64,000 bases of DNA from Paramesorhizobium salinisoli (GTDB lineage: Bacteria; Pseudomonadota; Alphaproteobacteria; Rhizobiales; Rhizobiaceae). The stretch spans positions 300,551-364,550 of the forward strand of contig NZ_QOZG01000006.1 of assembly GCF_003335045.1 (NCBI RefSeq). Direction: 5' to 3'. Each line of letters begins with the position of its first letter. Position 1 is the first letter of the stretch. This document shows positions 17,927 through 26,509 of the stretch, in pieces. The notes beneath the pieces are model-generated. The model ran no database searches, was not told where the DNA came from, and saw only the letters and a program-made list of their open reading frames with translations. Made by a program: the position numbers and the translations under genes.

Positions 17927-18334
17927 ATGGGGGGCCGGATTTCACTGGCCCGCGAAGCCATGCAACTCTCGATCGCCCAGGCGGCGCGCAGGCTTGGCGT
18001 CAAAACCTCGAGCTGGAGGGCTTGGGAAACCGACAGCGCCGCGCCGCGCGCCAACCGTGTGGCGATGATGGCGGGTATTCTGGGCGTAAGCCCGTCCTGG
18101 CTTTTAATGGGAAGAGGGCCTGGACCGACAGAAGAAAGCTCTGGTGAGCTCAATACTTTCCAGCTTGACCTTCTCATGCGCAATCTTCGCGCGGCAATGA
18201 CGGATGCAGAAATAGCGCAACGGCGCGTTCAGGATCTGGTCGGGCAATTGGAAGAATTGCATGATCTGCCCCTGGCCGACGATACGAATTTCCAAGCCGA
18301 ATCTTCACAAAATGGATTGCGGGTGAAGGTGTGA
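17927..18334 (+). CDS. XRE-family helix-turn-helix protein
   Basis: Small regulator of 135 residues (from ATG 17927) with a Cro/C1-type helix-turn-helix: ISLAREAMQLSIAQAARRL followed by VKTSSWRAWETD and VSPSWLLMGRG, then a C-terminal coiled-coil-like tail (AQRRVQDLVGQLEELHDL). Coding similarity appears to begin earlier: a perfect AGGAGG (17868-17873) sits 5 bp before an in-frame ACG (17879), reading [ACG]IFDQYPDNEFAQDNT. Either the native ATG has mutated to ACG and translation now begins at 17927, or ACG serves as a rare start. DNA target unknown. Isolated between the doeD terminator and an esterase gene. Confidence 0.8.
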   Translation: MGGRISLAREAMQLSIAQAARRLGVKTSSWRAWETDSAAPRANRVAMMAGILGVSPSWLLMGRGPGPTEESSGELNTFQLDLLMRNLRAAMTDAEIAQRRVQDLVGQLEELHDLPLADDTNFQAESSQNGLRVKV

Positions 18335-18484
18335 GTATTTCAATGGTGGAACTTTACCATCAACCGGGACAACCGGACGTCCGGTCTTAATGGACTGGTA
18401 ACGCCCTCGCTGCATTGTGTGAGGACCGGGTCACTGGCCAAGTTGCACTGCAGGCCCGGCAGTGCTGCGGCAGGTGCTGATGTG

Positions 18485-19489
18485 ATGAGGTTTCTCCTCT
18501 GGGCAAGCGGTGTCGCCATCGTATTGGTCACGGTGGCCTACGCCGCTTTTCAACTAAGCCCATGGCCCGGCGCGCTTCTCATTCGCTATGCGTTCGATAT
18601 GGGCAGCGCGAAAATATCGCGCGCGCTGGACAAGCATGTCCCTCCCGGGATCGCTGCTCAGCGCAACCTTTCCTATGACCCGGCCGATAGCGATGCGCTG
18701 CTGGATGTCTACTACCCCGCAAAAATCGAGGGTACTGCCGAAGCGTTGACGACCGTCGTGTGGGTGCATGGCGGCGGCTGGGTCTCCGGCAGCAAGGACA
18801 TGCTGGGACAATATGCGCGCATTCTCGCCGCCAGGGGCTATACGGTCGTTGCGGTGGGCTATTCCATCGCCCCAGGCAAGACCTATCCTGTCCCGGTCCG
18901 GCAGGTGAACCGGGCCCTCGGCTATCTCGCAAAAAACGCTGGAAAACTTCACATCGATCCATCGCGCTTCGTGCTTGCCGGCGATTCCGCCGGATCGCAG
19001 ATCGCCGCACAGGTTGCCAATATCATCAGCGTTCCGGATTACGCCGCCATTATGGACATCGCTCCCGCGATCGCACGCCCGCAATTACGCGGCGTGATCC
19101 TGTTTTGCGGCGCCTACGATCTCTCCCTGATCAAGATGGATGGAGCGTTCCGCGGCTTCCTGAAGACGGTACTCTGGTCATATACCGGCGTTCAGGACTA
19201 TACCACCAATCCACGTTTTGCCTCGGCTTCGGTGGTCCATTATGTCACCGCCGATTTCCCGCCGGCATTCATTTCTGCCGGTAATGGCGATCCATTGCTC
19301 CCGCAATCGGTCGAATTCGCCAGGGTGCTCACCGCGAAGGGCGTTTCGGTCGACAGCCTGTTCTTCCCCGCCAGCCATAAGCCCGAACTGCCCCACGAAT
19401 ACCAGTTCGATCTTGATGATGCGGCAGGCGAACAGGCGCTTGCCCGGTCCCTGGAATTCCTGTCGCATTTACAACAAGACACGGATTGA
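18485..19489 (+). CDS. Alpha/beta-hydrolase, HSL-type esterase, membrane-anchored
   Basis: 334-residue carboxylesterase of the hormone-sensitive-lipase group. An N-terminal hydrophobic helix (MRFLLWASGVAIVLVTVAYA) suggests an anchor or uncleaved signal. The oxyanion motif HGGGWVSGS lies near residue 97, the nucleophile elbow GDSAGS near 165, and a probable catalytic His in PASHKPELPHEY near 300. Substrate not predictable. The start at 18485 puts the hydrophobic helix at the N-terminus; longer in-frame extensions reach 18419 without a good ribosome site. Confidence 0.82.
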   Translation: MRFLLWASGVAIVLVTVAYAAFQLSPWPGALLIRYAFDMGSAKISRALDKHVPPGIAAQRNLSYDPADSDALLDVYYPAKIEGTAEALTTVVWVHGGGWVSGSKDMLGQYARILAARGYTVVAVGYSIAPGKTYPVPVRQVNRALGYLAKNAGKLHIDPSRFVLAGDSAGSQIAAQVANIISVPDYAAIMDIAPAIARPQLRGVILFCGAYDLSLIKMDGAFRGFLKTVLWSYTGVQDYTTNPRFASASVVHYVTADFPPAFISAGNGDPLLPQSVEFARVLTAKGVSVDSLFFPASHKPELPHEYQFDLDDAAGEQALARSLEFLSHLQQDTD

Positions 19490-20227
19490 GACTATGCCGG
19501 TGCAGGCTTCAGGAGGGGATGAGAAGTCCCGGACATTTGGTTGGCTAGCAGTACCCCTCAAGCGAGGAGGGCGATCAGCGCGCAACCGACTGCACCAAAG
19601 CCGGGGGAAACGGGTGTATCCTTCCACAAAGTCATCGCGGTGGTCCGTTCATAAACGCCACACCCTTTGGGGTGGCCAACTATCATGCAGAACATTCGTT
19701 CAACGGTGAGGCTACCGCCCCTTGTTTCCGACGCAGGACGTTTGCCAATCTTCGCATGCAGCGGCTCTCACCCACGCGGGCGACGATGACGCCGCCATCC
19801 GCTCCGCGCGGAAGACCCCGACCACACCCTCGACGCGTTGCTCCTGGCTGAACTGACTGCAGGCGAGTGTTGCCGTCGCCACGCAGGCTTAGTGGCTTCC
19901 GAATTACTTTTCGACGCATGGAATGTTTTGAAATTACAGGAAATATATACTTCTGCTCTGTAAACGAATAAATGCTTACTCGAATTTACTCGATACATAC
20001 ATGCAATTAATATTTAACCTGTTTCTGAAAACATAATGCCTGGACAAATTGATTCACTATAATCTGGACGCCGACAATAACGCTTAGGGATGTCTACTTT
20101 CTATTATTTCTGCTTCCGGCAAATCGTCATGGAAGGCAGATCTGACCAGCGCAAACGCGGTCTGAACCCGCGTGGAAAGCAAACGCTCAAGCAGCCGTGA
20201 TCAACCGAATGTGGAGATTATCAGACG
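19490..20227. other. Gene-poor stretch with a possible gene relic and an AT-rich segment
   Basis: No convincing intact gene. The plus-strand frame at roughly 19795-19967 reads coherently (...DHTLDALLLAELTAGECC... then ASELLFDAWNVLKLQEIY and a stop) but lacks a start codon and is preceded by stops, so it may be the 3' end of a decayed gene of unknown type. From about 19905 to 20110 the sequence turns AT-rich and includes TATAAT at about 20059, which could serve the OmpA-like gene downstream, though no matching -35 box is obvious. Confidence 0.4.
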
Positions 20228-21376
20228 ATGCATAGACCCAACAAATGGTGGTGGGGAGCCGTCCCCCTGGCTGGACTTTGGGGCTACACAGCCGCAACCC
20301 ACACAGAACCGATGCAACAGGATTTGTCCGCCCGGACGGCGAGCGCTCTTCAACAGGTGCCCTTGGACAAACCCTCGCTGAACTTCAGCGGCCGCGACGG
20401 AACTCTTTCGGCAAATGCGTTTACGGCCCATGACATCACTGAGGCCACGGCGGCAATCGGCGCTACAGCAGGCGTGCGCCTTTTAAACAACGAGGCCAGG
20501 CTGGCACCCACGGCGCAGCCCTACAATCTCGGTATCGAAAAGACGGGCGACACCGTGACATTGACCGGCAATGTTCCGGGGCCTAGTGTCCGTCGGTCCA
20601 TTCTGGACACGGTCAAGGCCGAAGACCCGTCCACCAACGTTGTCGACAAGCTGACCTATGCGCTGGGCGCTCCGGCAGGCTTCGAGACCGCTGCTAAATT
20701 TGCAGTAAAACAGCTTCCGGCCCTGAGTTCCGCCTCAATGGCACTGCGCGACGGCACTTTAACGGTAAACGGTGTTGCTCCTGATCGAAACAGCCTCGCC
20801 AGCTTGATGGCAGCCTTAAAAACCCACCCGGGTGATTTAGCGCTGGGACAGGTCAATCTGCAAGCCGATGCTCCTGACAGTATGGAGAAGACAGCTTCGG
20901 TGCAGTCGACAGAACCCCAGGCCGCATCCCGTGACACAGTCACCACTCCTCTTTCGGATGGGAGTGCGGGGCAAACCCAAGTCGCTGTCGCCCAGTCGGA
21001 GGCACCGCTGGACAATGCCGGTTGCCAGTCGCTGTTGAGCAACATTACCCGCGACGACACAATCCACTTCGAAATAGGCAGCACGCGCATCCATACGGAT
21101 TCTGCGAAAATTCTCGATTCTGTCGTCGCCACGGCGCAACGTTGCCCGACCGGCAATATCGAGATCCAGGGCTACACCGACAGCGAGGGATCGTCCAAAG
21201 TCAATCTCGCGCTTTCCCAGCGCCGTTCCGATGCCGTGAAGCAGTATCTGGCCAAGGCCGGCATCGATGGCTCGCGCCTGACGGCGATCGGATATGGTCC
21301 GGCCAAGCCCGTCGCTTCCAATGACACCCCCGACGGTCGGGCCAAGAACCGCCGTATTGAATTTCTCGTGAAGTAG
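20228..21376 (+). CDS. OmpA-family protein with BON-like domains
   Basis: 382-residue envelope protein. A short hydrophobic N-terminus (WWWGAVPLAGLWGYTAA) is followed by two BON-like repeats (LGIEKTGDTVTLTGNVPGP and MALRDGTLTVNGVAPD), a Ser/Thr/Gln-rich linker, and a C-terminal OmpA peptidoglycan-binding domain (IHFEIGSTRIHTDSAKILD, IEIQGYTDSEGSSKVNLALS, GYGPAKPVASNDTPDGRAKNRRIEF). The OmpA domain should bind diaminopimelate in peptidoglycan. It lies 10 bp before a membrane protein with two H3TH domains, with which it probably forms an operon. The layout recalls the BON-OmpA protein ArfA of mycobacteria, though homology of roles is not claimed. Confidence 0.85.
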   Translation: MHRPNKWWWGAVPLAGLWGYTAATHTEPMQQDLSARTASALQQVPLDKPSLNFSGRDGTLSANAFTAHDITEATAAIGATAGVRLLNNEARLAPTAQPYNLGIEKTGDTVTLTGNVPGPSVRRSILDTVKAEDPSTNVVDKLTYALGAPAGFETAAKFAVKQLPALSSASMALRDGTLTVNGVAPDRNSLASLMAALKTHPGDLALGQVNLQADAPDSMEKTASVQSTEPQAASRDTVTTPLSDGSAGQTQVAVAQSEAPLDNAGCQSLLSNITRDDTIHFEIGSTRIHTDSAKILDSVVATAQRCPTGNIEIQGYTDSEGSSKVNLALSQRRSDAVKQYLAKAGIDGSRLTAIGYGPAKPVASNDTPDGRAKNRRIEFLVK

Positions 21377-21386
21377 GAGAGCGGTC

Positions 21387-22490
21387 ATGCTGTATCTGTC
21401 TGAATTTCATTCTATATGGCTGCTCCTGGCCTTCATCCTTGGCGGTTTTGTTGGATGGCTGAGCTTTCTCCACGAAAAGCCTGGCTGGTCTGGGGCTGGA
21501 TGGCTGGGCATCGCCATCCCCGCTTTTCTGATCGGCCTTGCCGTTGCCGCTTTCAAGCTGCTGCCGGGGAAAGCCGGCTATGAACTCGATCTTGGCCTGC
21601 TGTTTTTTGGCACCTACATCATTGGCTGCCTTCTCGGCAGCCTGATGCGCGGCCTGCTTACCGGCCACGCCGAACGCGTTCCCGCCGTTAGCGCGGCGGC
21701 AGCCAGCAATGCCGTTGTCCGTGTACGAAAGACGACGGCGCATCGTGTCTCTCCCGTCACGACTGGGGCCAGCCATCCTGGCAAGAAGCCATCAGTCGTT
21801 GCATCACGGAAAACGGCCGATAAGGACGACCTGAAGCTGATCAAAGGTGTCGGGCCGCAAAACGAGCGCGTCCTGAACGCACAAGGCATCCATACCTTTC
21901 GCCAGATCGCCGCCTGGACCCCCGCAGAAGCCGAATGGATGGGCCACCATATGGCTTTTCCCGGCCGTATCGAACGCGAACTCTGGATAGAGCAGGCAAA
22001 AGTTCTTTCTGCCGGCGGGGAGACCGAACACTCCAGGGCGGTTCGTGCCGGTCTGCGGGTGGACGATAAACCGATCGGTGCCAAGGATATTGCCAAGCTC
22101 AAAGCCGGCTTGCCGCAAGCCCTCGGCCAGGTTGAGGGCGAGGACCAGCATGAAGGCCAGCGGCCTTTCGGAATGGCAGAGCCTCAAGGTGCTGCCGATG
22201 ATCTCAAACTGATCGAAGGAATAGGTCGGCAGAACGAAGCACGGCTGCACGGCCTCGGCATCTGGCATTTCAGCCAGATCGCAGCCTGGAGCCGCGACAA
22301 TATCAACTGGGTCGGCAGTTATCTTGCTTTCCCCGGTCGCATCGATCGCGAGCAGTGGGTGGATCAGGCCAGTGTATTGGCCAAGGGAGGCACGACGAAA
22401 TTCGCAGAGCGCGTGAAGCGCGGCGATGTTGCAAGTTCCGAAGACGACGGTTCCAAGGGGCAGAATAATATCGTGAAAATCAAACGCTGA
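21387..22490 (+). CDS. Membrane protein with two H3TH (flap-endonuclease-like) domains
   Basis: 367 residues. Three hydrophobic segments occupy about residues 8-88. After a basic Ala/Val-rich linker come two copies of a helix-hairpin-helix domain: DLKLIKGVGPQNERVLNAQG with FRQIAAWTPAEAEWMGHHMAF (about 148-205) and DLKLIEGIGRQNEARLHGLG with FSQIAAWSRDNINWVGSYLAF (about 270-330). The same module occurs as a C-terminal extension in alphaproteobacterial NuoE and some ribosomal L21 proteins. The catalytic core of a nuclease is absent, so binding rather than cleavage is likely. Function unknown; co-transcription with the OmpA/BON gene suggests an envelope role. Confidence 0.8.
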   Translation: MLYLSEFHSIWLLLAFILGGFVGWLSFLHEKPGWSGAGWLGIAIPAFLIGLAVAAFKLLPGKAGYELDLGLLFFGTYIIGCLLGSLMRGLLTGHAERVPAVSAAAASNAVVRVRKTTAHRVSPVTTGASHPGKKPSVVASRKTADKDDLKLIKGVGPQNERVLNAQGIHTFRQIAAWTPAEAEWMGHHMAFPGRIERELWIEQAKVLSAGGETEHSRAVRAGLRVDDKPIGAKDIAKLKAGLPQALGQVEGEDQHEGQRPFGMAEPQGAADDLKLIEGIGRQNEARLHGLGIWHFSQIAAWSRDNINWVGSYLAFPGRIDREQWVDQASVLAKGGTTKFAERVKRGDVASSEDDGSKGQNNIVKIKR

Positions 22491-22893
22491 GCCAAAAGCG
22501 CCTGATTTGACGCGTTCGATACCTGTCGTGGATCGCGGTTCGGCGCGACACAAATGAAAGAGCCGAACCCGGTAGCCCGGGTCCGGTAGGAGAAGGATGG
22601 TTCTGTCTGGTCCCGGACCAGGAGTAAAGCGTGGCTCCCGGAGCCGATCTGTCCGTTGCCTACGAGCCTGTAAGGGTCAGTGCCAATCCTCATCAGAACG
22701 GCACCGGAATTTGCTTTGGGGTCGAACTGACTGGTAGAACCTGAAAACCCATCAGGGCCATATGGCCCATAGCCCGGCCATGCGCGATGCAGCACCGCTT
22801 TATCCCATTGGACCTATAGATACAGCAGGTGAACCTGCACAGACGCCAGTATCGCCCGCCAGCCCACGTGACTTGAGGCAGCTCTCACTGGTT
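22491..22893. other. Intergenic region with an ambiguous minus-strand frame
   Basis: A minus-strand frame from 22795 reads GYGPYGPDGFSGSTSQFDP then NSGAVLMRIGTDPYRLVGNG, which has the flavour of a beta-sandwich lectin strand pattern, but it runs into the end of the H3TH gene and has no clear ribosome site. It may be a relic or chance. Nothing else stands out before the convergent gene ends at 22894. Confidence 0.3.
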
Positions 22894-24228
22894 TTATTCC
22901 CCTTTGCGGTTGATCTCTGGTATTCCATCGACAGCTAATTTGATTTGTCCTCGACCCGTGTGGAGCAATCTTATCGGCAGATTTCTCTCCTCCATGCGTC
23001 GTCGAAGGAGTAGTAGCCTCGTCTCAAGGTTATCCTTGAACTCGGGCAGGCGCAGGCTTTCGGTGGCACGGATTTCGCGGTTGGTGAACTCGCAGCGGCC
23101 TTCTCTCACGTAGATTTCCAGCATATGTGCGAGCAGCCGCCCGGCAACGCCCTTTATGACATAGATGTTGTCGATGAACACGCTGTCGTCAAAGGGGTGG
23201 TGCAATATCCGGATTGCACGCCCTTCGATGGGGGAGCTTACAGGAAGCGACACAGCTGGCCGTGCCTGCGACGCAAGATTCTCACTGAGAGCAAGCGCGA
23301 GAGCCGCCGCAGAGGCGAGGATCTCCAGTGCCTGATCGTGGTTCCGGCCAAAGGCGAGACGGCTTCGACTCTCAACGAACAACACACCCTGCAGCGAGCC
23401 GTGTGCCAGAAGTGGCACGGCTATCTGGCTCATCGGGTCCGGTAGGCTTGGCAGGGCAATCGTGCGGGTTCGGTTCTCGTCGGCCGGCGCACCAGCGCCA
23501 ATGGCCGCACCGAGCCGGCGGACCCGGCTCATGTCGCTCACCTTGACAGAGAGCCCGGAAACCGCAGCCGTGCCAATCAAACCCTCGCCGAAGGCCACTT
23601 CCGAGCCTACCCCGGAGCGATCGTAGCCGTTGCTCGCCACCGTCGCGAGTTGGCCGCGTGCCGGATCAGCGAGGAGCAGAATTGCATGGTTGAAACCGAG
23701 AGCTCGGCAGCCCGAAAGAAGCGCGCCAATCACGCTTTCCGTGTCGCCCTCGCTCGCGATGGCCCTTGCCGCGCGGCCGACGGCCTGGAGATCCGGCGCC
23801 AGAGCGTCGCCCGGCGTGTTCTCTTGCGTAAAAGGAGAGGGGACAGCCATGATCTTTTCTATTCGGAAGATGTCGATTGCCCGCAGGCGCATGATGCCTG
23901 CCATACCCACTTGCGCGCTGCTAGCGTTCAACTGGCCCTCCACACGCGTGAAGAACGGTCCGTGATCCTCCGAGCCGACCCAGATCGCCACGAGCTGGTA
24001 CTGCGCGCTGGTGCGACCGCTGACGAGTTGCAGCGTGACACGCGGATTGGCCCGGATGTTGGCGGCGGTCTTTGCAAAGAACTGGTTGGAGATAGCGATG
24101 TGACTGTCATCGACCATTACGACATGTGAGAGATAGGAAATATTGGGAGTGCCGTCCGCCGCAGTCGTCGCAATGATCGACGGAATGACGCCTTCGAAAC
24201 AATCGTCGAGGTCGCACAACCGGATCAT
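22894..24228 (-). CDS. Pyridoxamine-oxidase-like/GAF/winged-helix fusion protein
   Basis: 444 residues from the ATG at 24228, which overlaps the upstream gene's stop as ATGA. Three parts are visible. Residues 1-140 resemble the FMN-binding pyridoxamine 5'-phosphate oxidase fold (PSIIATTAADGTPNISYLSHVV, HIAISNQFFAKTAANIRANP). Residues about 160-320 look like a GAF domain (AVGRAARAIASEGDTESVIG, FGEGLIGTAAVSGLSVKVSD). The C-terminal 100 residues form a winged-helix-like segment (GRCEFTNREIRATESLRLPE, LETRLLLLRRRMEER). A sensor with flavin and small-molecule inputs and a DNA-binding-like output is inferred. Family members are mostly uncharacterised. A further 104 in-frame upstream codons lie inside the neighbour and are not similar to anything recognised. 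Confidence 0.8.
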   Translation of the reverse strand: MIRLCDLDDCFEGVIPSIIATTAADGTPNISYLSHVVMVDDSHIAISNQFFAKTAANIRANPRVTLQLVSGRTSAQYQLVAIWVGSEDHGPFFTRVEGQLNASSAQVGMAGIMRLRAIDIFRIEKIMAVPSPFTQENTPGDALAPDLQAVGRAARAIASEGDTESVIGALLSGCRALGFNHAILLLADPARGQLATVASNGYDRSGVGSEVAFGEGLIGTAAVSGLSVKVSDMSRVRRLGAAIGAGAPADENRTRTIALPSLPDPMSQIAVPLLAHGSLQGVLFVESRSRLAFGRNHDQALEILASAAALALALSENLASQARPAVSLPVSSPIEGRAIRILHHPFDDSVFIDNIYVIKGVAGRLLAHMLEIYVREGRCEFTNREIRATESLRLPEFKDNLETRLLLLRRRMEERNLPIRLLHTGRGQIKLAVDGIPEINRKGE

Positions 24229-24695
24229 CGGGTTTCCGCCCCGATGGTGGTGCCCGCCTTCGGGCCTGGTGTCTGGACATAAAGTTCCCGCACAATGACG
24301 TTTGCTACGACCGCGTCGCGATATTCCAGCCAGGGCCGCACGAGATCCGGCTCGACCCCGAGATGCGCGAACATCGCTGTCGTGGCCGTACAATAGCGCT
24401 CCGCCAGCGCAAGATCCTCCGGCTCGGCTGCTCGCAGCGTCGCATCGCCCTTGAGCTGGTAGGAAACGTAATCGGCGGGACGCGCAAAGGTGATAGCGAC
24501 CTGCCCGTTGCTGGTAATGTTTGCGGCCGTCTCCGGCCACTGCCAGGATGAAAAAACGATCTCAACGCGATCCTCATACGATATGCGCGCGCCCACACCT
24601 CTGCCAATCGCGGGTTGATTGTCCGCATCTCGCGTTCCGGCGATGATCATGACAGGGCTGGCGATGAAGTGTTTTATGTCGTCCGTCAGCTTCAC
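24225..24695 (-). CDS. Pyridoxamine 5'-phosphate oxidase-like flavin-binding protein
   Basis: 156-residue protein of the PNPOx-like split-barrel fold: IASPVMIIAGTRDADNQPAI, a variant of the FMN-binding N-terminal strand pattern, then ETAANITSNGQVAITFARP. It starts 29 bp inside its own short leader and ends in an ATGA overlap with the PNPOx-GAF-winged-helix gene, so both are made together. No catalytic assignment is possible; relatives bind FMN, F420 or heme. Divergent from an FMO gene that may share its control region. Confidence 0.75.
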   Translation of the reverse strand: MKLTDDIKHFIASPVMIIAGTRDADNQPAIGRGVGARISYEDRVEIVFSSWQWPETAANITSNGQVAITFARPADYVSYQLKGDATLRAAEPEDLALAERYCTATTAMFAHLGVEPDLVRPWLEYRDAVVANVIVRELYVQTPGPKAGTTIGAETR

Positions 24696-24811
24696 ATTCA
24701 GGCCTCTTAGGAAACTCTTAGTAAGCGGCGCCGGCGATTAGGAACCATTTAGCAATATCAGCCCGGGCGACTGACTATAAAGCGTTTTTCCGAAACAATG
24801 GAGAGACCTTG

Positions 24812-26332
24812 ATGCATGTTGTAAAAGAATCCGTAGCCGTGATCGGTGCCGGACCAGGCGGTTTGGTAACCGCACGCTGGCTTGCTGCGCACGGGTTTGA
24901 GCCGGTTCTGTTCGAAGCGACCGACAGCCTCGGCGGCCAGTGGAACGCCGCCAGCACCGCAAGTGCGACCTGGAGCGGCATGCGCACCAATACAAGCCGG
25001 ATCATGACCGCCTTTTCCGATCTGGATCACGCACCCGATGTCGCCGTCTATCCGCGTCAGGACCAGATGCTCTCCTATCTCGAGCACTATGCCAGAAAAT
25101 ACGATCTCATCCGCCAGGTCCGCTTCGGGACACGCGTCCTTAATCTGGACATGGCTGGGAACGGTGGCTGGGCCATCCGTTACAAGGCGGGGGGCGTAGA
25201 GGGCGAGGAAATCTTCCGCCGGGTTATCGTGGCGACCGGCGCGCAGTCAGCGGCAAAAGTGCCTGATGTACCAGGCATAGAAAGCTTCGCCGGCGGCCTT
25301 GGTCTCGTCCACACTTCTCAATATGACGGACCGGAGCGTTTTCGCGGGCGCACAGTCGTCGTCGCCGGTGGTTCGATCAGCGCACTGGAGATCGCCTCCG
25401 ACCTCGCCTTCAATGGCGCCAGGGTCGTTTCCGCCACACGTCGCCAACGCTATATTCTTCCCAAGCTCATCGCGGGTATTCCGACCGAGCATGTCATGTT
25501 CACCCGCGCAGCCGCCCTTGCGGGCGAGTTACTGCCGCCGGAGGCGCAGGCGGAAGGGTTGAAAGCGGCAGTCCTGCGCGCTGGCGGCTACCCGCAACAA
25601 TATGGTGCGCCGGCACCTGAAGCCAATATTTTTGCCGCCGGTATAACGCAGTCCCAGTCATTCCTGCCTGCGGTCGCAGAGGGACGCATCGCGGTGCGCC
25701 CGTGGATCGACCGGATTGACGGCGAGCACGTGCATTTCTGCGATGGAACGGCCGAAGCAGCCGACGCCATCTTACTCGCAACAGGATACCGCCTTTCGCT
25801 GCCCTGGCTGGCGCCGAGGCTTGTCAAAACACTTGCTCTTGGCGACGACGGGATGGATTTGCATGCACATACATTCCATCCGGCTCTGCCCGGACTGGCC
25901 TTCGTGGGGCTCTACAATCTTATCGGCCCCTACCTGCCGGTTCTGGAGCTTCAAGCCCGCTGGGTTGCCTATATGATGGCAGGTCTCGTGCCACCGCCAA
26001 CCTCCGGGGAAATGGAGGAGGGACTGAGGTCCTCCCGTGAGATGCGCGCCCGAGGGCAACAGCCGGTACTTCATGCGCTCGCCGTCATGCTCGCGCGCAA
26101 GGCCGGCGTGGAGCCAGACCTGCGCGAATTCCCGCAACTCGAGCGCGCGCTTCTGTTCGGTCCGCTGTCAGCCGTGAGCTTTCGCCTGCAGGGTCCTGAC
26201 TGTCTGGATGATGCGGCGGATAGAATAGCTGAGGCCGCCGCTGCTTTTGGCGCTATCTGCGGAGAGGTCCACACACCTGAAGAAAATCAGCTGCGCCGTC
26301 TTCTCGGCCTAGAAACCCCTGTAGCCGCCTGA
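24812..26332 (+). CDS. Flavin-containing monooxygenase-like FAD oxidoreductase
   Basis: 506-residue FMO-type enzyme. FAD-binding GAGPGG at residues about 12-17; VLFEATDSLGGQWN is the FMO/BVMO-type FAD loop, SGMRTNTSR follows; the FMO-like segment FAGGLGLVHTSQYDG lies near 160 with two extra residues compared with the classical motif. The NADPH-binding segment AGGSISALEIA near 188 has AGGSIS in place of GxGxSG. ATATGY (LLATGYRLSLPWLAP) near 325 is the conserved third motif. Start at ATG 24812 with GGAGAG upstream; an adjacent TTG lies one codon earlier. Substrate could be an amine, sulfide or ketone; not decidable here. Confidence 0.82.
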   Translation: MHVVKESVAVIGAGPGGLVTARWLAAHGFEPVLFEATDSLGGQWNAASTASATWSGMRTNTSRIMTAFSDLDHAPDVAVYPRQDQMLSYLEHYARKYDLIRQVRFGTRVLNLDMAGNGGWAIRYKAGGVEGEEIFRRVIVATGAQSAAKVPDVPGIESFAGGLGLVHTSQYDGPERFRGRTVVVAGGSISALEIASDLAFNGARVVSATRRQRYILPKLIAGIPTEHVMFTRAAALAGELLPPEAQAEGLKAAVLRAGGYPQQYGAPAPEANIFAAGITQSQSFLPAVAEGRIAVRPWIDRIDGEHVHFCDGTAEAADAILLATGYRLSLPWLAPRLVKTLALGDDGMDLHAHTFHPALPGLAFVGLYNLIGPYLPVLELQARWVAYMMAGLVPPPTSGEMEEGLRSSREMRARGQQPVLHALAVMLARKAGVEPDLREFPQLERALLFGPLSAVSFRLQGPDCLDDAADRIAEAAAAFGAICGEVHTPEENQLRRLLGLETPVAA

Positions 26333-26509
26333 TCCTGGATGCTGAGTTTTATATGCGCGAACGAATAGAGGCATGAAAACTGCCTCGATCCCTCTAGCTT
26401 TCGCTGACGCCCCATGTGCGGGAAAGCTCGACCACAACTATCCAGGCAAGGGTGACTGAAAACGCTCATCCTCGGCCCTATCCCAACCATACCCGAAAGA
26501 GTAAGAACC

